From: Ruoffia tabacinasalis
GTDB taxonomy: Bacteria; Bacillota; Bacilli; Lactobacillales; Aerococcaceae
Length of the DNA: 64,000 nt
Assembly (NCBI RefSeq): GCF_005864045.1
Contig: NZ_VBSP01000002.1
Coordinates: 1 to 64,000 of the forward strand
Reading direction: 5' to 3'
Every line of letters begins with the position of its first letter. Position 1 is the stretch's first letter. The translations under genes were made by a program, and so were the position numbers. The notes under the pieces were generated by a model. The model ran no database searches. It worked only from the letters and a program-made list of their open reading frames with translations, and was not told where the DNA came from. Below are positions 9,445 through 19,611 of this stretch, one piece after another.

Positions 9445-10572
9445 TTATCTCGCTTGAAACGCTGTTTCCCATAAATTAAGTTTTGTTCCGATATCTTTTT
9501 CTAAGGCATTTTGATAAACTTGGTAACCCCAAGCAATATCATACAAAGGTTGGCCACCTAAAGCAAAGATGATAATATCATCGTCGTTCTCACGAGCTTG
9601 AACGTTACCTTTAATAATATCACCTACGTTCATAATAATGTCACTCGTCATGCGATCCTCATGAATCCAGTCTAGGAATAATCGTCCTAAAACGCCCATC
9701 TCAAGGGTGTTATATGGATAGACATCTTCGTACTTCACTTCTTCATACATCTTCCAATTATCGACAACTAAGCGAACATTATTAATGACAAAGTCTGGAT
9801 CAAAGTTCCCTGAAGAAGACCCGATAATTAAAGCACCTGGTTTAATCCATTCACTCTCAATCTTAGGATTCGCTTCTCCAGAAGTTGCTAAGTTTAAGAT
9901 ATCCGTCTCTCTCACAGCATCTTCAATTGAATGTACAATTTGTATCGATACATTTGGAAATTTTTCTTCTAAATCTTCCTTCAGAATTTGCGATTGAGAT
10001 TCATCCACATCATAGATTTTAAACACTTCCGCGTTTTTCGCCTCTAAAAGCAATGCGATAGCAGTTGAACTCCCAATCGCACCCGCACCTAAGACTGCAA
10101 CCACTTTTGAATCTGGCTTAGCAAGGTAGCGCACACCTACGCCCGGAATTGCCCCAGTTCGCCAAGCACTCAGTAAATTAGCTGACATAAAGGCTAATGG
10201 TGCCCCTGTATCGGCATCATTCAGATTCATTGTGAGAATCGAACGCGGTAGGTTTTTATCTTTATTATCAAGGTTTGAACCATACCACTTACATCCAGCG
10301 ATACGATATTCACCACCTAGATAGGCTGGCATCGCACAAAATCGACGGTCTGGACCATTGGCCGGCATACTTTTATGCTCAGGTTCATCTGGGAATGAGA
10401 CAACCATTCCGTGAGAATTATTCTCTCTACCACCCATCCGGTAATCTTCTGTACTTAAGATTCCAAAAACATCTTCCATGACGTTAATACATTCTTGCAT
10501 ATTTAAAACGCCCGCATCAATCATATCTTGTTCATTTAAATATAAAAAATCAATTCGCCCATCTTGAGTCAT
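9445..10572 (-). CDS. Ornithine cyclodeaminase/mu-crystallin family protein
   Basis: A 375-residue NAD(P)-binding enzyme of the OCD/mu-crystallin fold. Seen: the family substrate-site block with CKWYGSN (about 95-101), SAWRTGAIPGVG (135-146), and the Rossmann motif AVLGAGAIGSS (158-168). It is longer than typical ornithine cyclodeaminases (about 330), with N-terminal FLYLNEQDMIDAGVLNM and a C-terminal GGQPLYDIAWGYQVYQNA segment like the group labelled tyramine oxidase subunit B. Members act as cyclodeaminases, imine reductases or alanine dehydrogenases, so the reaction is uncertain. It appears to be a single-gene unit. Confidence 0.8.
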   Translation of the reverse strand: MTQDGRIDFLYLNEQDMIDAGVLNMQECINVMEDVFGILSTEDYRMGGRENNSHGMVVSFPDEPEHKSMPANGPDRRFCAMPAYLGGEYRIAGCKWYGSNLDNKDKNLPRSILTMNLNDADTGAPLAFMSANLLSAWRTGAIPGVGVRYLAKPDSKVVAVLGAGAIGSSTAIALLLEAKNAEVFKIYDVDESQSQILKEDLEEKFPNVSIQIVHSIEDAVRETDILNLATSGEANPKIESEWIKPGALIIGSSSGNFDPDFVINNVRLVVDNWKMYEEVKYEDVYPYNTLEMGVLGRLFLDWIHEDRMTSDIIMNVGDIIKGNVQARENDDDIIIFALGGQPLYDIAWGYQVYQNALEKDIGTKLNLWETAFQAR

Positions 10573-10666
10573 TATTAAAATCCCCTTATAAATTTAGTTT
10601 AAATATTAGAATTATATTATAACAACTCAAAGGAAATGTAAAATAATAGCTAATACAGCATTCCGT

Positions 10667-12037
10667 CTATCTGAAAGTATCTATTGTTTCCTCAGTCGCT
10701 TCCGTTTCTAAATGAGTTACAAACTCAAAATCATCCACGTAAATATGCATACGTTCATCAATCGTATTCCACCATAGTTGGCCATCGGGAATTTGATGTA
10801 AGTCGATATCAGCAAATGGAACAACTTGATACATCTTCTCTGCTTCCACCCCCAAATTAAATATAGGCATGAACTTAGGATTCACAATATTCACTTCACC
10901 GGACTCATCGCGCTGAAACGTTACTTCAGTAATCCCGCCTTGCTTATTATCTAAATCTCTTTGTCCAGTTAGAAAACTTGCTTGAGAATAAATTGCAAAG
11001 GTCTCCCCATTGTTATACCAATCAACTGGCTGTAGGACATGTGGATGCCCACCTAAGATTAGCTTAGCCCCTGCATCACTTAATGCTTGAAATATGTAAA
11101 ACTGATCTTCATTCGGCAAAGTATCATATTCATTCCCAAGTTGTAAACTTACGACAACCGCATCCACTTGCTGGGACAATGCTTCTACTTCAGCTACCAT
11201 TAAGGGAACGTCAATCAGACTAATTAAATACTCTTCTCCAGCAGGTACGGGAATACCATTGGTTCCATAAGAATAATTTAAGAATCCGATACTGATGCCA
11301 TTTGCTTCTATTATTCGGTTTGTATTATAATCTTCCCAAGATTCATAACTACCTACATACATCATATCCTCTTCTTGCAAGTTCTGAAGTGAATAGTGCG
11401 CGCCTTCACTGAACCAGTCTAGGGTATGATTTGTAGCATTACTTACAATATCAATACCGATTCGCTTCAGTGCAGCAATAATCTCACTCGGTGCATTAAA
11501 CTGCGGATACCCTGACATTGGTAACTGCGGTGAAGCAGCGATCACTTCTAAATTAGCCATCGAAATATCAGCATATTCCAAATAAGGTTGAATATGAGCT
11601 AACATCGGCATAAAGTCATAGGCTGCATCTCCCTCAAAGAGGTCAGGTTCAAAACCTTCTTCAAGCATATTCGCCACAGTATCTTGATAGATCGGTGAGT
11701 AAGTGTCAGCTAAATAACTGACCCTGTCATGAATTAACACATCCCCGACTGATCTAAAGGTTAACTCCCCTTCTTGTGATGGAAGTGTTTCTTTACCTTC
11801 TTTCATTGGTAAATCCTCAAATAAAAACTCCTGTTCAATCGGTTCAACCGGCTCTTCCATCATCTCTTCTTGAGTACTATCATTTACAACAGAAGATTGA
11901 CTAGCTATTTGAGAGGATTCATTAGAAGTAGAGTCTGCTTGTGATGTATTTGAAAAAGTATATATATATAAGCCAACGATTGTCAGAATAAATAAGCTTC
12001 CAATGATCACTAACCAAGTTTTTGTTTTTTTTGACAT
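10667..12037 (-). CDS. CapA/PgsA-like metallophosphatase-fold protein, membrane anchored
   Basis: 456 residues: one N-terminal membrane anchor (about 8-28), a Ser/Gln/Glu-rich linker to about 85, then a CapA domain. Seen: FRSVGDVLIHDR at its start, ANLEV, NATNHTLDWFSEG and LGGHPHVLQPVDWYNNG, the usual metal-site blocks of the family. The block that normally reads VHWGxEY is SLQLGNEY here, so the His and Trp are lost while the Glu is kept. CapA proteins act in poly-gamma-glutamate production, but no capB or capC is nearby, so a role in cell-surface chemistry is all I infer. It starts 24 bases after a secreted protein gene, probably in the same operon. The ribosome site is AAGGAGAA. Confidence 0.82.
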   Translation of the reverse strand: MSKKTKTWLVIIGSLFILTIVGLYIYTFSNTSQADSTSNESSQIASQSSVVNDSTQEEMMEEPVEPIEQEFLFEDLPMKEGKETLPSQEGELTFRSVGDVLIHDRVSYLADTYSPIYQDTVANMLEEGFEPDLFEGDAAYDFMPMLAHIQPYLEYADISMANLEVIAASPQLPMSGYPQFNAPSEIIAALKRIGIDIVSNATNHTLDWFSEGAHYSLQNLQEEDMMYVGSYESWEDYNTNRIIEANGISIGFLNYSYGTNGIPVPAGEEYLISLIDVPLMVAEVEALSQQVDAVVVSLQLGNEYDTLPNEDQFYIFQALSDAGAKLILGGHPHVLQPVDWYNNGETFAIYSQASFLTGQRDLDNKQGGITEVTFQRDESGEVNIVNPKFMPIFNLGVEAEKMYQVVPFADIDLHQIPDGQLWWNTIDERMHIYVDDFEFVTHLETEATEETIDTFR

Positions 12038-12061
12038 TCATTTTCTCCTTGCTCTACATTT

Positions 12062-12907
12062 TTATTCTAAGTTGCCTGTTGAGATTTCTTCAACGCTTAA
12101 ATCCTCCGCCACTATGACTGTGATATCTTTACCCAACGGATCTTGCCAGATGAATGAGTGGCTATTCTCTTGAAGTTTCTGAACATACGTCCAGTTATTA
12201 CCAACCACATCGATAACATCTTGAATAATTAAATTATCCCTTTGCTTTAATTCATCAATCTCAGCTTGTGTCACTGTTAAGTTGGCACGACCATAATTAG
12301 CTTGCCCAACTTCTAATTGAATTAAATCTTTAGAAGCCCAGTCGTAGGTCATACTATACGTCCCAGTAATATAAGACATTTCATCTTGAATAAATTCAAA
12401 GTAATAATCCTTATAATTTTCATCCACTTCAGAAAAACTTGGTAAAGCATCAGGATGATTGATTACTTTTTGAACTTTTTCTAAATCAGATTCTGAATCT
12501 GTTGTTTGTAATCTTTCAAACGTCGGATACAAATTTCCATATAAATAGTCCACTTGATTGTTTTCATTCATTGAAACCGTCAGTTTAAAGGTATCTACGG
12601 CTACCCACATATCATATTTGAGTGAATCTTCTTCATAGGTATACTCATCCCCAAATAACTCTATGATGTCAGCCATACCGATAATTCCATTCATATTATT
12701 ACCTGATTCGATCACTTCAGTCACTTTGTCCAAGACATCTTTTATTTTGTTATAGATAGTTTCTTTTGTTTCATCACTGAATTCGCCTTCGAGTATTTGT
12801 GTCGCCAAATCAGGGGAAACAGATGGACTTTCGCTTTTTTCTTCTGCATGAACCGTTTGGACAACAAGTAAATTTAATAATCCAAGTACTAATAAACGCT
12901 TCTTCAT
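12062..12907 (-). CDS. Secreted protein of unknown function
   Basis: A 281-residue protein with a signal peptide (about 1-21, cleavage after VHA) and no lipobox cysteine. The mature part is acidic and has two related segments, each a helical stretch followed by a strand-rich part: MADIIELFGDEYTYEEDSL near 77-95 and VIDVVGNNWTYVQKL near 232-246. This recalls SmpA/OmlA-like or PepSY-like folds, but I do not recognise the family. It precedes the CapA-like gene by 24 bases, so the two probably act together at the cell surface. Confidence 0.7.
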   Translation of the reverse strand: MKKRLLVLGLLNLLVVQTVHAEEKSESPSVSPDLATQILEGEFSDETKETIYNKIKDVLDKVTEVIESGNNMNGIIGMADIIELFGDEYTYEEDSLKYDMWVAVDTFKLTVSMNENNQVDYLYGNLYPTFERLQTTDSESDLEKVQKVINHPDALPSFSEVDENYKDYYFEFIQDEMSYITGTYSMTYDWASKDLIQLEVGQANYGRANLTVTQAEIDELKQRDNLIIQDVIDVVGNNWTYVQKLQENSHSFIWQDPLGKDITVIVAEDLSVEEISTGNLE

Positions 12908-13017
12908 GACGTATTCTCCTTATCTTTTTGCTTTTCTTGTTGTATTTTATAACTATTAGTTTACACTAACTAACAATACAATACGAATTTAATCCGGTGA
13001 AATCATATGAAATAAAA

Positions 13018-13055
13018 AAAGACCTTAATGAGAATTAAATCTCATCAAGGTCAAT
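13018..13055 (-). terminator. Terminator of the mupG-murQ-murP operon
   Basis: On the minus strand a stem GACCTTGATGAG / CTCATTAAGGTC is followed by T7, right after the murP stop. Confidence 0.92.
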
Positions 13056-13069
13056 GACTCGCTATCTGA

Positions 13070-14569
13070 TTAGTTAAAGTCAGCTAACGGATCTTGTGCT
13101 TGTGAACCTGATCCTTGTAATTCAGTAGGTTCCATGGCTGATTTTGGTACTCCGAAGAAGTATGTAACGACAAAGCCACCAATATAAGCTGCAATTAAAC
13201 CAATGACATATTGTAACCTCATGTTATTAGCAATTAGTGGAATCAAAGCAACTCCACTTGGTCCAATGGCTGTTGCTCCAACACTTCCAAAGAAACCAAT
13301 CACGGCACCACCGATCCCTCCACCAATACACGCTGTAATAAATGTTTTACCTAAAGGTAATGTTACAGCATAAATTAATGGTTCACCGATTCCTAAAATA
13401 CCTACAGGTAACGCACCTTTAATCATGTTTGTTAATTGTTTGTTCTCACGAGCGCGAACCATTACAGCGATTGCTGCACCAACTTGTCCAGCACCTGCCA
13501 TAGCTAGTATTGGTAAGAGATTCGTTTGACCTGTTGTGTTAATCATTTCAATATGGATAGGTGTTAACACTTGATGTAAACCAAACATAACGAGTGGTAA
13601 GAAGAATGCGCCTAACATAAATCCTGAGAAGGCTCCACCAATATCTAGAACCCAATTTATTGAACCAACTAATGAGGATGAAATGACCCCGGCAACTGGC
13701 ATAATAACGAAAATCGTAAGTAATCCTACTACTAGCAACGAGATTGTTGGGGTAAAAATAATATCTAAAGCGTCTGGAATAACTTTTCTCACCGATTTCT
13801 CAACATATGATAAGATAAATACTGCTAAGATGACACCAATGATCCCACCTTGTCCCGCTAATAGGGGTTCTCCTGTAAAGATATTAATGAGTGGATTCTC
13901 AGGGTTCATACCTGTAAGGTAAATAATCCCAGCGATAACTCCACCCATACCTTGAGTTGCGCCAAATACTTTAGCAGCATTAATACCTACATAAATATTT
14001 AAGTAGCCGAATAAACCATTTTTAATAATATTTAGTATATCAACGGCATGTCCCCAAGTGGCTGCATCGAGTTGACCAGCGGTAATCATGTTCTGGAAGA
14101 TGGATGCAATCCCCCCAATAATACCGGCACCAACGAAAGCTGGAATTAATGGAACAAAGATACTAGCTATTGAGCGAGTAATACGTTTAAAGGCATTATC
14201 ATTTCCTTTTTTATATTTTTCTTTGTTCTCTTTTGTAATTTGTTCTGTACTTGCTCGTCCAGATGTTAATTCTGGGTCAAGGTTTTCATCGACAGCCGCA
14301 CCTTTAACACTGCCTGACATACTTGCTAATTCAGTTGCTACTTTACTAGCTGTACCAGGACCGACAACTACTTGTAAGTTATTCCCGTCTTGAACAACAC
14401 CCATGACACCGTCAACTTTTTTCAATTCAACTTCATCGACGACACTTGGATCAACTAAATCAATCCGGACACGTGTCATACAATTATAGATGTCTGTAGT
14501 GTTGTCTTTACCACCCATATGTTTGTATACTTCTTTAGCAATTAATTGTTCTTTTGTTGTATTCATCAT
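13070..14569 (-). CDS. murP: PTS EIIBC for N-acetylmuramic acid (MurP-like)
   Basis: A 499-residue membrane permease that imports and phosphorylates its sugar. Seen: an N-terminal IIB domain with the phosphocysteine in [10 protein letters not shown] (about residue 30), a linker to about 120, then a IIC domain of the glucose/sucrose superfamily with LFGLHQVL-type and [10 protein letters not shown] motifs. There is no IIA domain, as in MurP, which borrows the glucose IIA. The start overlaps the murQ stop by four bases (ATGA), and murQ and mupG share the operon, so the substrate is MurNAc or MurNAc-GlcNAc by context. Confidence 0.88.
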   Translation of the reverse strand: MMNTTKEQLIAKEVYKHMGGKDNTTDIYNCMTRVRIDLVDPSVVDEVELKKVDGVMGVVQDGNNLQVVVGPGTASKVATELASMSGSVKGAAVDENLDPELTSGRASTEQITKENKEKYKKGNDNAFKRITRSIASIFVPLIPAFVGAGIIGGIASIFQNMITAGQLDAATWGHAVDILNIIKNGLFGYLNIYVGINAAKVFGATQGMGGVIAGIIYLTGMNPENPLINIFTGEPLLAGQGGIIGVILAVFILSYVEKSVRKVIPDALDIIFTPTISLLVVGLLTIFVIMPVAGVISSSLVGSINWVLDIGGAFSGFMLGAFFLPLVMFGLHQVLTPIHIEMINTTGQTNLLPILAMAGAGQVGAAIAVMVRARENKQLTNMIKGALPVGILGIGEPLIYAVTLPLGKTFITACIGGGIGGAVIGFFGSVGATAIGPSGVALIPLIANNMRLQYVIGLIAAYIGGFVVTYFFGVPKSAMEPTELQGSGSQAQDPLADFN

Positions 14570-15471
14570 TGCTCCTCCTCTTCTTTTATAGCTTCTCGGA
14601 TAAACCCGTTGTTATGACTTAATATGTCTTTTGCACTATTTGGATCATTATTTGTTAATACCATAACAATGGCCACTTTAACGTTGTTATCTGCTTCTTG
14701 AAAAGCTTTTTCTGCTACTTCATAATCACATTCTGTCGCTTGCATTATAATTCGTTTGGAACGTTCTTCTAACTTTTCATTGGTTGGTTGTACGTCTACC
14801 ATTAAATTTTTATACACTTTTCCAATTTGTACCATCGATACTGTTGATAACATATTTAAGATTAACTTTTGAGCTGTTCCTGCTTTTAACCGAGTTGACC
14901 CGGTTAATACTTCTGCGCCTGCATCCACTTCAATGGCAACTTGGCTGTATTCACTAATTTCAGCGCCTTTGTTACAAGCAATTGATACCGTAGATGCGCC
15001 AACTTCTTGAGCATAGGCCAAACCACCTTTAACATAAGGCGTTCGACCACTTGCCGCAATTCCCACAACTGTATCTTTATTAGTTAATTTCAATTCTTTT
15101 AAGTCATCTCGCCCAAACTCTGCAGAATCTTCCGCCCCTTCGACTGCTGATAACATGGCTTTTTCTCCACCAGCAATTAAACCAACGACCATCTCAGGCG
15201 GTGTACTAAAGGTTGGTACACATTCCGCTGCATCTAAGACCCCTAAGCGTCCGCTCGTTCCTGCTCCCATGTATATTAAGCGACCGTCTTGTTTAAAAGA
15301 TTTCACGATTAATTTAATCGCTGCTTCTATTTGTGGTAAAACTTGTTCAATCGCTTCGGGTACACGGCGATCTTCCTGATTCATCAGTGCAATAGCTTCT
15401 TGAACGCTCATTTGGTCTAATGCCATCGAAGCTTCATTTCTCGTCTCAGTTGTTAGCTTGCCTAATTTCAT
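14566..15471 (-). CDS. murQ: N-acetylmuramic acid 6-phosphate etherase
   Basis: A 301-residue cytoplasmic SIS-domain enzyme that cleaves the D-lactyl ether of MurNAc-6P to give GlcNAc-6P and lactate. Seen: [10 protein letters not shown] at the N-terminus, [20 protein letters not shown] (about 67-86), [18 protein letters not shown] and [20 protein letters not shown], all signature MurQ blocks, and a C-terminal helical UBA-like part. Length is typical. It lies four bases after mupG and overlaps murP, so the three genes are co-translated. Confidence 0.96.
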   Translation of the reverse strand: MKLGKLTTETRNEASMALDQMSVQEAIALMNQEDRRVPEAIEQVLPQIEAAIKLIVKSFKQDGRLIYMGAGTSGRLGVLDAAECVPTFSTPPEMVVGLIAGGEKAMLSAVEGAEDSAEFGRDDLKELKLTNKDTVVGIAASGRTPYVKGGLAYAQEVGASTVSIACNKGAEISEYSQVAIEVDAGAEVLTGSTRLKAGTAQKLILNMLSTVSMVQIGKVYKNLMVDVQPTNEKLEERSKRIIMQATECDYEVAEKAFQEADNNVKVAIVMVLTNNDPNSAKDILSHNNGFIREAIKEEEEQ

Positions 15472-15475
15472 CTAT

Positions 15476-16543
15476 CTATCCTCTCTTCCATTGAATTTCA
15501 AACGGTTGTCCAGGTCTCATTGCCTCAAGTAAAAGATAATCACCCGATTGTATATAACCAATCACATTAACCTTTTCATCCGCTGGTAGATTCGTTTTTG
15601 TTATTTGAACTTCTCCTTCGTATCGAAGATAATCAGAGTTATCAATCGTAATTGAACCTACCGTTCGTTCACTCATTTGTTCCGGTTTAACTACGAAATC
15701 TTGTCTCATCCTTGCTTCCTGACTACGAATGACATCGCGAGCCGCGTCCATTCTTTGAGTGTGTCGCCCTTCGATATGTTTCAGTTGTTCGATAGTGTTG
15801 GAAGTCGCGACTGCTTCGAAAAATAAGACTGTTTCATTTAAATATTTTTCCCACTGAATTTGACTATAAGTACTCAAACCTGGGTCGCCAATATACACTT
15901 TATCAACAAAGGTTGTTTGCCTTAATTCAAGCGCGCTCCCTAAAGAATGTTTGTAACGGTGGTCTTCTAAAGTTGGTAATCCTTCATATAAAGGTCCTCT
16001 CAAATCACCCTCTCCTGGTACAAAAGCCATGACCGTAATCCCTTGCTCTTTCAGCCATTTGTTCATATTAATAAACTCTAATTTATCTAAGCCCGTTTCA
16101 GGACGCGGATAATAATTATGCCAAGCCTCAATCGACGTGAAATCCACTTCTAACTCTTTTAAAATATTCAAATCTTCTACGCTAATTGTACTCGCATTTA
16201 AAACAACATCTACTTGCTCACTAATGAGTTTAATCTCTTCGTGACTGACTCCATAGTCGACTCGAATTCCAGTCACACCTAGTTCAATCAATGGAGTTAA
16301 ATCTTTATAATAAATACCTAAGTTCTTTAAGGCGTCTCCAGAAACATCAACGACTAATTCCATTTCATAATCTTTTGCTACCGAACCTAATTGCCCTAAT
16401 CGATCTAAATACAATTCAGAATCATCTTCAGGGATATGAATTGACGAGAAAATACCTTTAAAACCAATCTCATGCATGCGTCTTATGTACTGTTTAACTT
16501 CTTCTGTCACATCTTCATTTAAATATATTGAAATACCATACAT
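15476..16543 (-). CDS. mupG: 6-phospho-N-acetylmuramidase (MupG, DUF871)
   Basis: A 355-residue TIM-barrel plus cyclophilin-like protein. In Staphylococcus MupG splits MurNAc-6P-GlcNAc into MurNAc-6P and GlcNAc. Seen: MYGISIYLNEDVTEE at the start, GFKGIFSSIHIPEDD, GVTGIRVDYG, EAWHNYYPRPETGL and the C-terminal beta domain GSITIDNSDYLRYEGEVQI. The start is the ATG at 16543 behind GGAGTGAGG. An in-frame codon at 16585 lies upstream of the expected transcript start and is rejected. It is first in the mupG-murQ-murP operon. A paralogue is at 32.3-33.4 kb. Confidence 0.92.
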   Translation of the reverse strand: MYGISIYLNEDVTEEVKQYIRRMHEIGFKGIFSSIHIPEDDSELYLDRLGQLGSVAKDYEMELVVDVSGDALKNLGIYYKDLTPLIELGVTGIRVDYGVSHEEIKLISEQVDVVLNASTISVEDLNILKELEVDFTSIEAWHNYYPRPETGLDKLEFINMNKWLKEQGITVMAFVPGEGDLRGPLYEGLPTLEDHRYKHSLGSALELRQTTFVDKVYIGDPGLSTYSQIQWEKYLNETVLFFEAVATSNTIEQLKHIEGRHTQRMDAARDVIRSQEARMRQDFVVKPEQMSERTVGSITIDNSDYLRYEGEVQITKTNLPADEKVNVIGYIQSGDYLLLEAMRPGQPFEIQWKRG

Positions 16544-16576
16544 ATCCTCACTCCATTGTAATCGTTTTCTAAACAA

Positions 16577-16605
16577 ATTATACAACTTATGAAATGAAAT
16601 TTCAA
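16577..16605 (-). promoter_or_regulatory. Sigma-A promoter of mupG-murQ-murP
   Basis: On the minus strand -35 TTGAAA and -10 TATAAT are exactly 17 bases apart. A GAAAT-n3-ATTTC palindrome overlaps the -35 and spacer, the right place for a repressor. Confidence 0.85.
16591..16603. promoter_or_regulatory. Candidate RpiR/MurR operator 1 (in the promoter)
   Basis: A perfect inverted repeat GAAAT-GAA-ATTTC that covers the -35/spacer boundary of the mupG promoter. The same 5-3-5 pattern occurs at 35936-35948 before the Lac-type PTS operon. Confidence 0.65.
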
Positions 16606-16631
16606 TACAAAAATTTTATTTTTATCAAGAA

Positions 16632-16651
16632 TGAAATGAAATTACATTTCA
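16632..16651. promoter_or_regulatory. Candidate RpiR/MurR operator 2 (upstream)
   Basis: An inverted repeat with 7-bp arms, TGAAATG-n6-CATTTCA, about 40 bases upstream of operator 1. The half-site matches the other TGAAAT sites in the window. Confidence 0.55.
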
Positions 16652-16745
16652 ATGGTATTAAGTTACTTTAGATAATTATTAACACGGACTTGAATATGAT
16701 TTTATTAACATTAGAATCAAAGTTTAAAACTTTTTTATAAGAAGG

Positions 16746-18023
16746 ATATCACAATTAGTGGGATGGGAATTAACGGATCGGCTGTTCTCACTTCTTATGC
16801 AAAAAAATTAAAAGATAAAAATCATGATGTTACTATTGTTTGCTAAGATACCTCGCATAGTTTTGGGCGAGGGGTACCTTTTAGAGAGAATCAGATTTAG
16901 CACTTGTAAATACCAGAACAACTGATATTACTTATGATTACGAACAATCAGGCGAGTATGAAGTTAGGCTAAAAGAAGAAGCAAAAATTGAAGGTGATAT
17001 TCCTGAATTTATGATGCGTGCCTTGTTTGGTGAGTATTTAAATGATCGAACAATGAAGCAAATTGAATTATTGAATGCAACTGTACACTATGAAACCGTC
17101 GAAGATATGCGATAGTTAAGTGAAACAAAACAGTTGGAATTAGTCACTGTTTCAAATGAGGTTCGTCAATATGTTCGTGACCATCTGTGTTCTGGTTCTC
17201 TACCAGTATTAGACCCTTACCATTTGAACGGAAAACCAAATTACATTAGTAACTCTTCCCCACTAAATGAACTCACGCATGACTATTCTAAAGATGATCG
17301 TATCGTTGCCATTCGAACAAGTCTAACTGCGATCGACGTTCTCAAATATCTATTACAAGAACGTGAAAATGAATCCGTGTATACTTTCTCACGTCATAAC
17401 TTTTTCAAGACAGTGGGAACAGCAGGGCTAAGAGAGTCTTAAAATCATTCAAATTTAATGACGAAGACAGAACGTATTGGTGTTTCCACAACTCGAATAT
17501 TGACTTTCTTATGGCAATATATGCCTAAATCAGAAAGAAAAGCATACTTAGATAAATATCAAGAACCCTTTAACTTAGCTAAAGGAAAACTTCCGATGAA
17601 GTCGGCTGAAGCTATTATTGAAGGTGAGGACCGTGGCCAATTAACCATTCTCAAAGATGATGAAACTGTTGATTATGATGACAACTCACGAAAATACATT
17701 ATGGAGAATGAGAATAATGAAGAGATTTTACGTGCGGAATAGGTTATTAACGTAATGGGTGTAAACCTTCATTTAGAAGGCGATTTAAATAGTCATCCAT
17801 TAATTCATTCACTATTAAATAAACGCTACATTATGCCTGATACTTCAGGTGGATTATGTTTCAATGCCTCAACACAATTGTGATTTCACCTAGTTGGTGC
17901 GAAATTCCTACATTTCATGCCCATGGAATGTTAGTGAGTGCAGCTGTTTTTTAAAAAAATTCAACTTATAAAATCCAATCCGTTAACTATCAACTCGTCA
18001 AAGATATCATTGCTAACTATTAA
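16746..18023 (+). pseudogene. Decayed FAD/NAD(P)-binding protein (NAD_binding_9 type)
   Basis: Fragments with one common origin are broken by in-frame stops and small shifts. They begin ITISGMGINGSAVLTSYAKK (a Rossmann-like start), then RGVPF, TRTTDITYDY, a piece at 17134-17440 with DDRIVAIRTSLTAIDVLKYL, a piece at 17458-17740, and an end at 18023 with YQLVKDIIANY. At least five stops must be read through. The family is the FAD-NAD(P)-binding group with a GxGxxG N-terminus. No functional product is expected. There is no other gene in this stretch. Confidence 0.8.
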
Positions 18024-18030
18024 ACAAATA

Positions 18031-18075
18031 AATACGGCTTGAAATTCATTGAGAACTTCAAACCGTATTTTTTAT
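18031..18075. terminator. Terminator between the pseudogene and dapL
   Basis: A long hairpin with AATACGG-TTGAA / TTCAA-CCGTATT arms. The plus strand has a T6 tract after it, the minus strand only TTTATTT, so it works best for the plus strand. Confidence 0.7.
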
Positions 18076-19301
18076 TTATAATAAGTTTCGACGATTCTTT
18101 GAGTCGCTTCAACTGTATCTTCATATGTTCCAAAGGCAGTCAGGCGCATAAATCCTTCACCATTAGCCCCATAGCCAGAACCTGGTGTGATGACAACTTG
18201 ACTTTCCTGTAGTAATTCATCGAAATATTCCCAAGAAGATAAGTCTCTTGGTGTTTTCAACCAAATATATGGTGCATTTACCCCACCGTAGTGTTCAATC
18301 CTCGCATCATTGAAAGCATCAACCATATGCTGAGCATTACGTTGATAATATACAATATTATCCTTCAACTCTTTTTTAACTTCCGGTTCGAAAGTCGCTA
18401 ATGCCGCGCGTTGAATGATATATGAGGTACCGTTAAATTTCGTTGGTTGGCGACGCGTCCACATGGCATTCAATGATTGACCTTCAATCACAAGTTCTTT
18501 AGGTATGACAGTATAACCTATACGCATACCCGTGAAGCCCGCTGTCTTAGAAAAGCTACGCATTTCAATCACACATTGCTTAGCCCCCTCACATTCATAG
18601 ATGGAATGCGGGATATGATCATCTTGTATAAAGGCTTCATAAGCCCCATCAAAAATTATGACACTTTCATGCTCAATTGCATAGTCAACCCATTCTTGCA
18701 GTTGATCCTTCGTCATAGCGACACCCGTGGGATTATTCGGTGAACAAATATATATCACATCTGGCTGCTGTTCTTGGTCAAAATCTGGCACCGCTTGATA
18801 GTGATTATCGACCGTCATCGGAATCGTTATTAATTCAGACCAACTTTGACTCATATCATCATAATGTCCTAAGCGTCCCGCCATAACATTACTATCAATA
18901 TAAGTTGGATACGCCGGATCACCAATCGCAATCTTAGCTTCCAGACTAAATAACTCTTGAATGGCTCCTGCATCTGTCTTTGAACCATCTGATATAAATA
19001 ATTCATCTTCTGATAAATCAATATTCAATGTTTGATAACTATGCTCTATAATCGCTTGCTTAAGAAATGGATAGCCAGTACTTGGCCCATAGCCTTTGAA
19101 AGTTTTAGATTTCAATTGTTCTTGACCTGCTTGAGTCATTGCTTCAACCACTCCCCTTGGTAAAGGTTGAGTGACATCACCAATAGACAATTTGATAACT
19201 TCTGAGTCAGGATTGCCTTCTTTGAATGCTGAAACTTTCTCAGCAATATGATTAAATAAGTAATTCCCAGGTAAGCGATTAAAATTCGGATTTATTTTCA
19301 T
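18072..19301 (-). CDS. dapL: LL-diaminopimelate aminotransferase
   Basis: A 409-residue PLP enzyme that converts tetrahydrodipicolinate to LL-diaminopimelate in one step, using glutamate, for lysine and wall precursors. Seen: KLSIGDVTQPLP (37-48), FKGYGPSTGYPFL, ISDGSKTDAGAIQ, CSPNNPTGVAMT and the PLP lysine K252 in SFSKTAGFTGMRIGYT. These blocks are typical of DapL rather than general class I aminotransferases. The ribosome site is AAAGGAG. It is last in an operon after an SLC13 permease and chorismate mutase. DapL is uncommon in Lactobacillales, where the acetylated route is more usual. Confidence 0.9.
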   Translation of the reverse strand: MKINPNFNRLPGNYLFNHIAEKVSAFKEGNPDSEVIKLSIGDVTQPLPRGVVEAMTQAGQEQLKSKTFKGYGPSTGYPFLKQAIIEHSYQTLNIDLSEDELFISDGSKTDAGAIQELFSLEAKIAIGDPAYPTYIDSNVMAGRLGHYDDMSQSWSELITIPMTVDNHYQAVPDFDQEQQPDVIYICSPNNPTGVAMTKDQLQEWVDYAIEHESVIIFDGAYEAFIQDDHIPHSIYECEGAKQCVIEMRSFSKTAGFTGMRIGYTVIPKELVIEGQSLNAMWTRRQPTKFNGTSYIIQRAALATFEPEVKKELKDNIVYYQRNAQHMVDAFNDARIEHYGGVNAPYIWLKTPRDLSSWEYFDELLQESQVVITPGSGYGANGEGFMRLTAFGTYEDTVEATQRIVETYYK

Positions 19302-19325
19302 AAAACTGCTCCTTTATCCTATCTC

Positions 19326-19601
19326 TTACGACTTTCTTTTACTCATCCATTCTTGTTGATGACCTCTGGAAATGCGCATAATGTTCTCATATAAATCGGC
19401 TAATTCACCTTTTAAAGAATCATCTTCTAAGTAACTTTGTACTTTCTCGATAACGACCGCTTCACGGCCACTATCTAAGATTTCCATATTGTTCTCTAAT
19501 TTAATTTCAGCTACTTCCTCAACCGTTTTCGTTCGTTCTTCAAATAACTTTACCAATTCGCGATCAATTCGGTCGATGGTTGCTCTTTGTTTTTCTAACA
19601 T
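19326..19601 (-). CDS. aroQ: Chorismate mutase, AroQ class
   Basis: A 91-residue all-helical protein that turns chorismate into prephenate for Phe/Tyr synthesis. Seen: an N-terminal helix IDRIDRELVKLFEERTKTVEEVAEIK with the usual Arg, Asp and Lys positions, then AREAVVIEKV-like GREAVVIEKVQSYL and a third helix LYENIMRISRGHQQEW. Length is typical of a free-standing mutase. It lies between the SLC13 gene (10 bases) and dapL (24 bases), with a GGAGG ribosome site, so it is co-transcribed. The link between aromatic and lysine genes in one unit is unusual. Confidence 0.88.
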   Translation of the reverse strand: MLEKQRATIDRIDRELVKLFEERTKTVEEVAEIKLENNMEILDSGREAVVIEKVQSYLEDDSLKGELADLYENIMRISRGHQQEWMSKRKS

Positions 19602-19611
19602 ATTATTCCTC

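Noticed and set aside
14088-14393. Antisense frame inside murP
   Set aside because: A shadow of the real gene; no ribosome site or family signature.
16544-16585. Upstream in-frame start for mupG at 16585
   Set aside because: It lies inside the promoter, 5' of the expected transcript start, and the ATG at 16543 has a good ribosome site.
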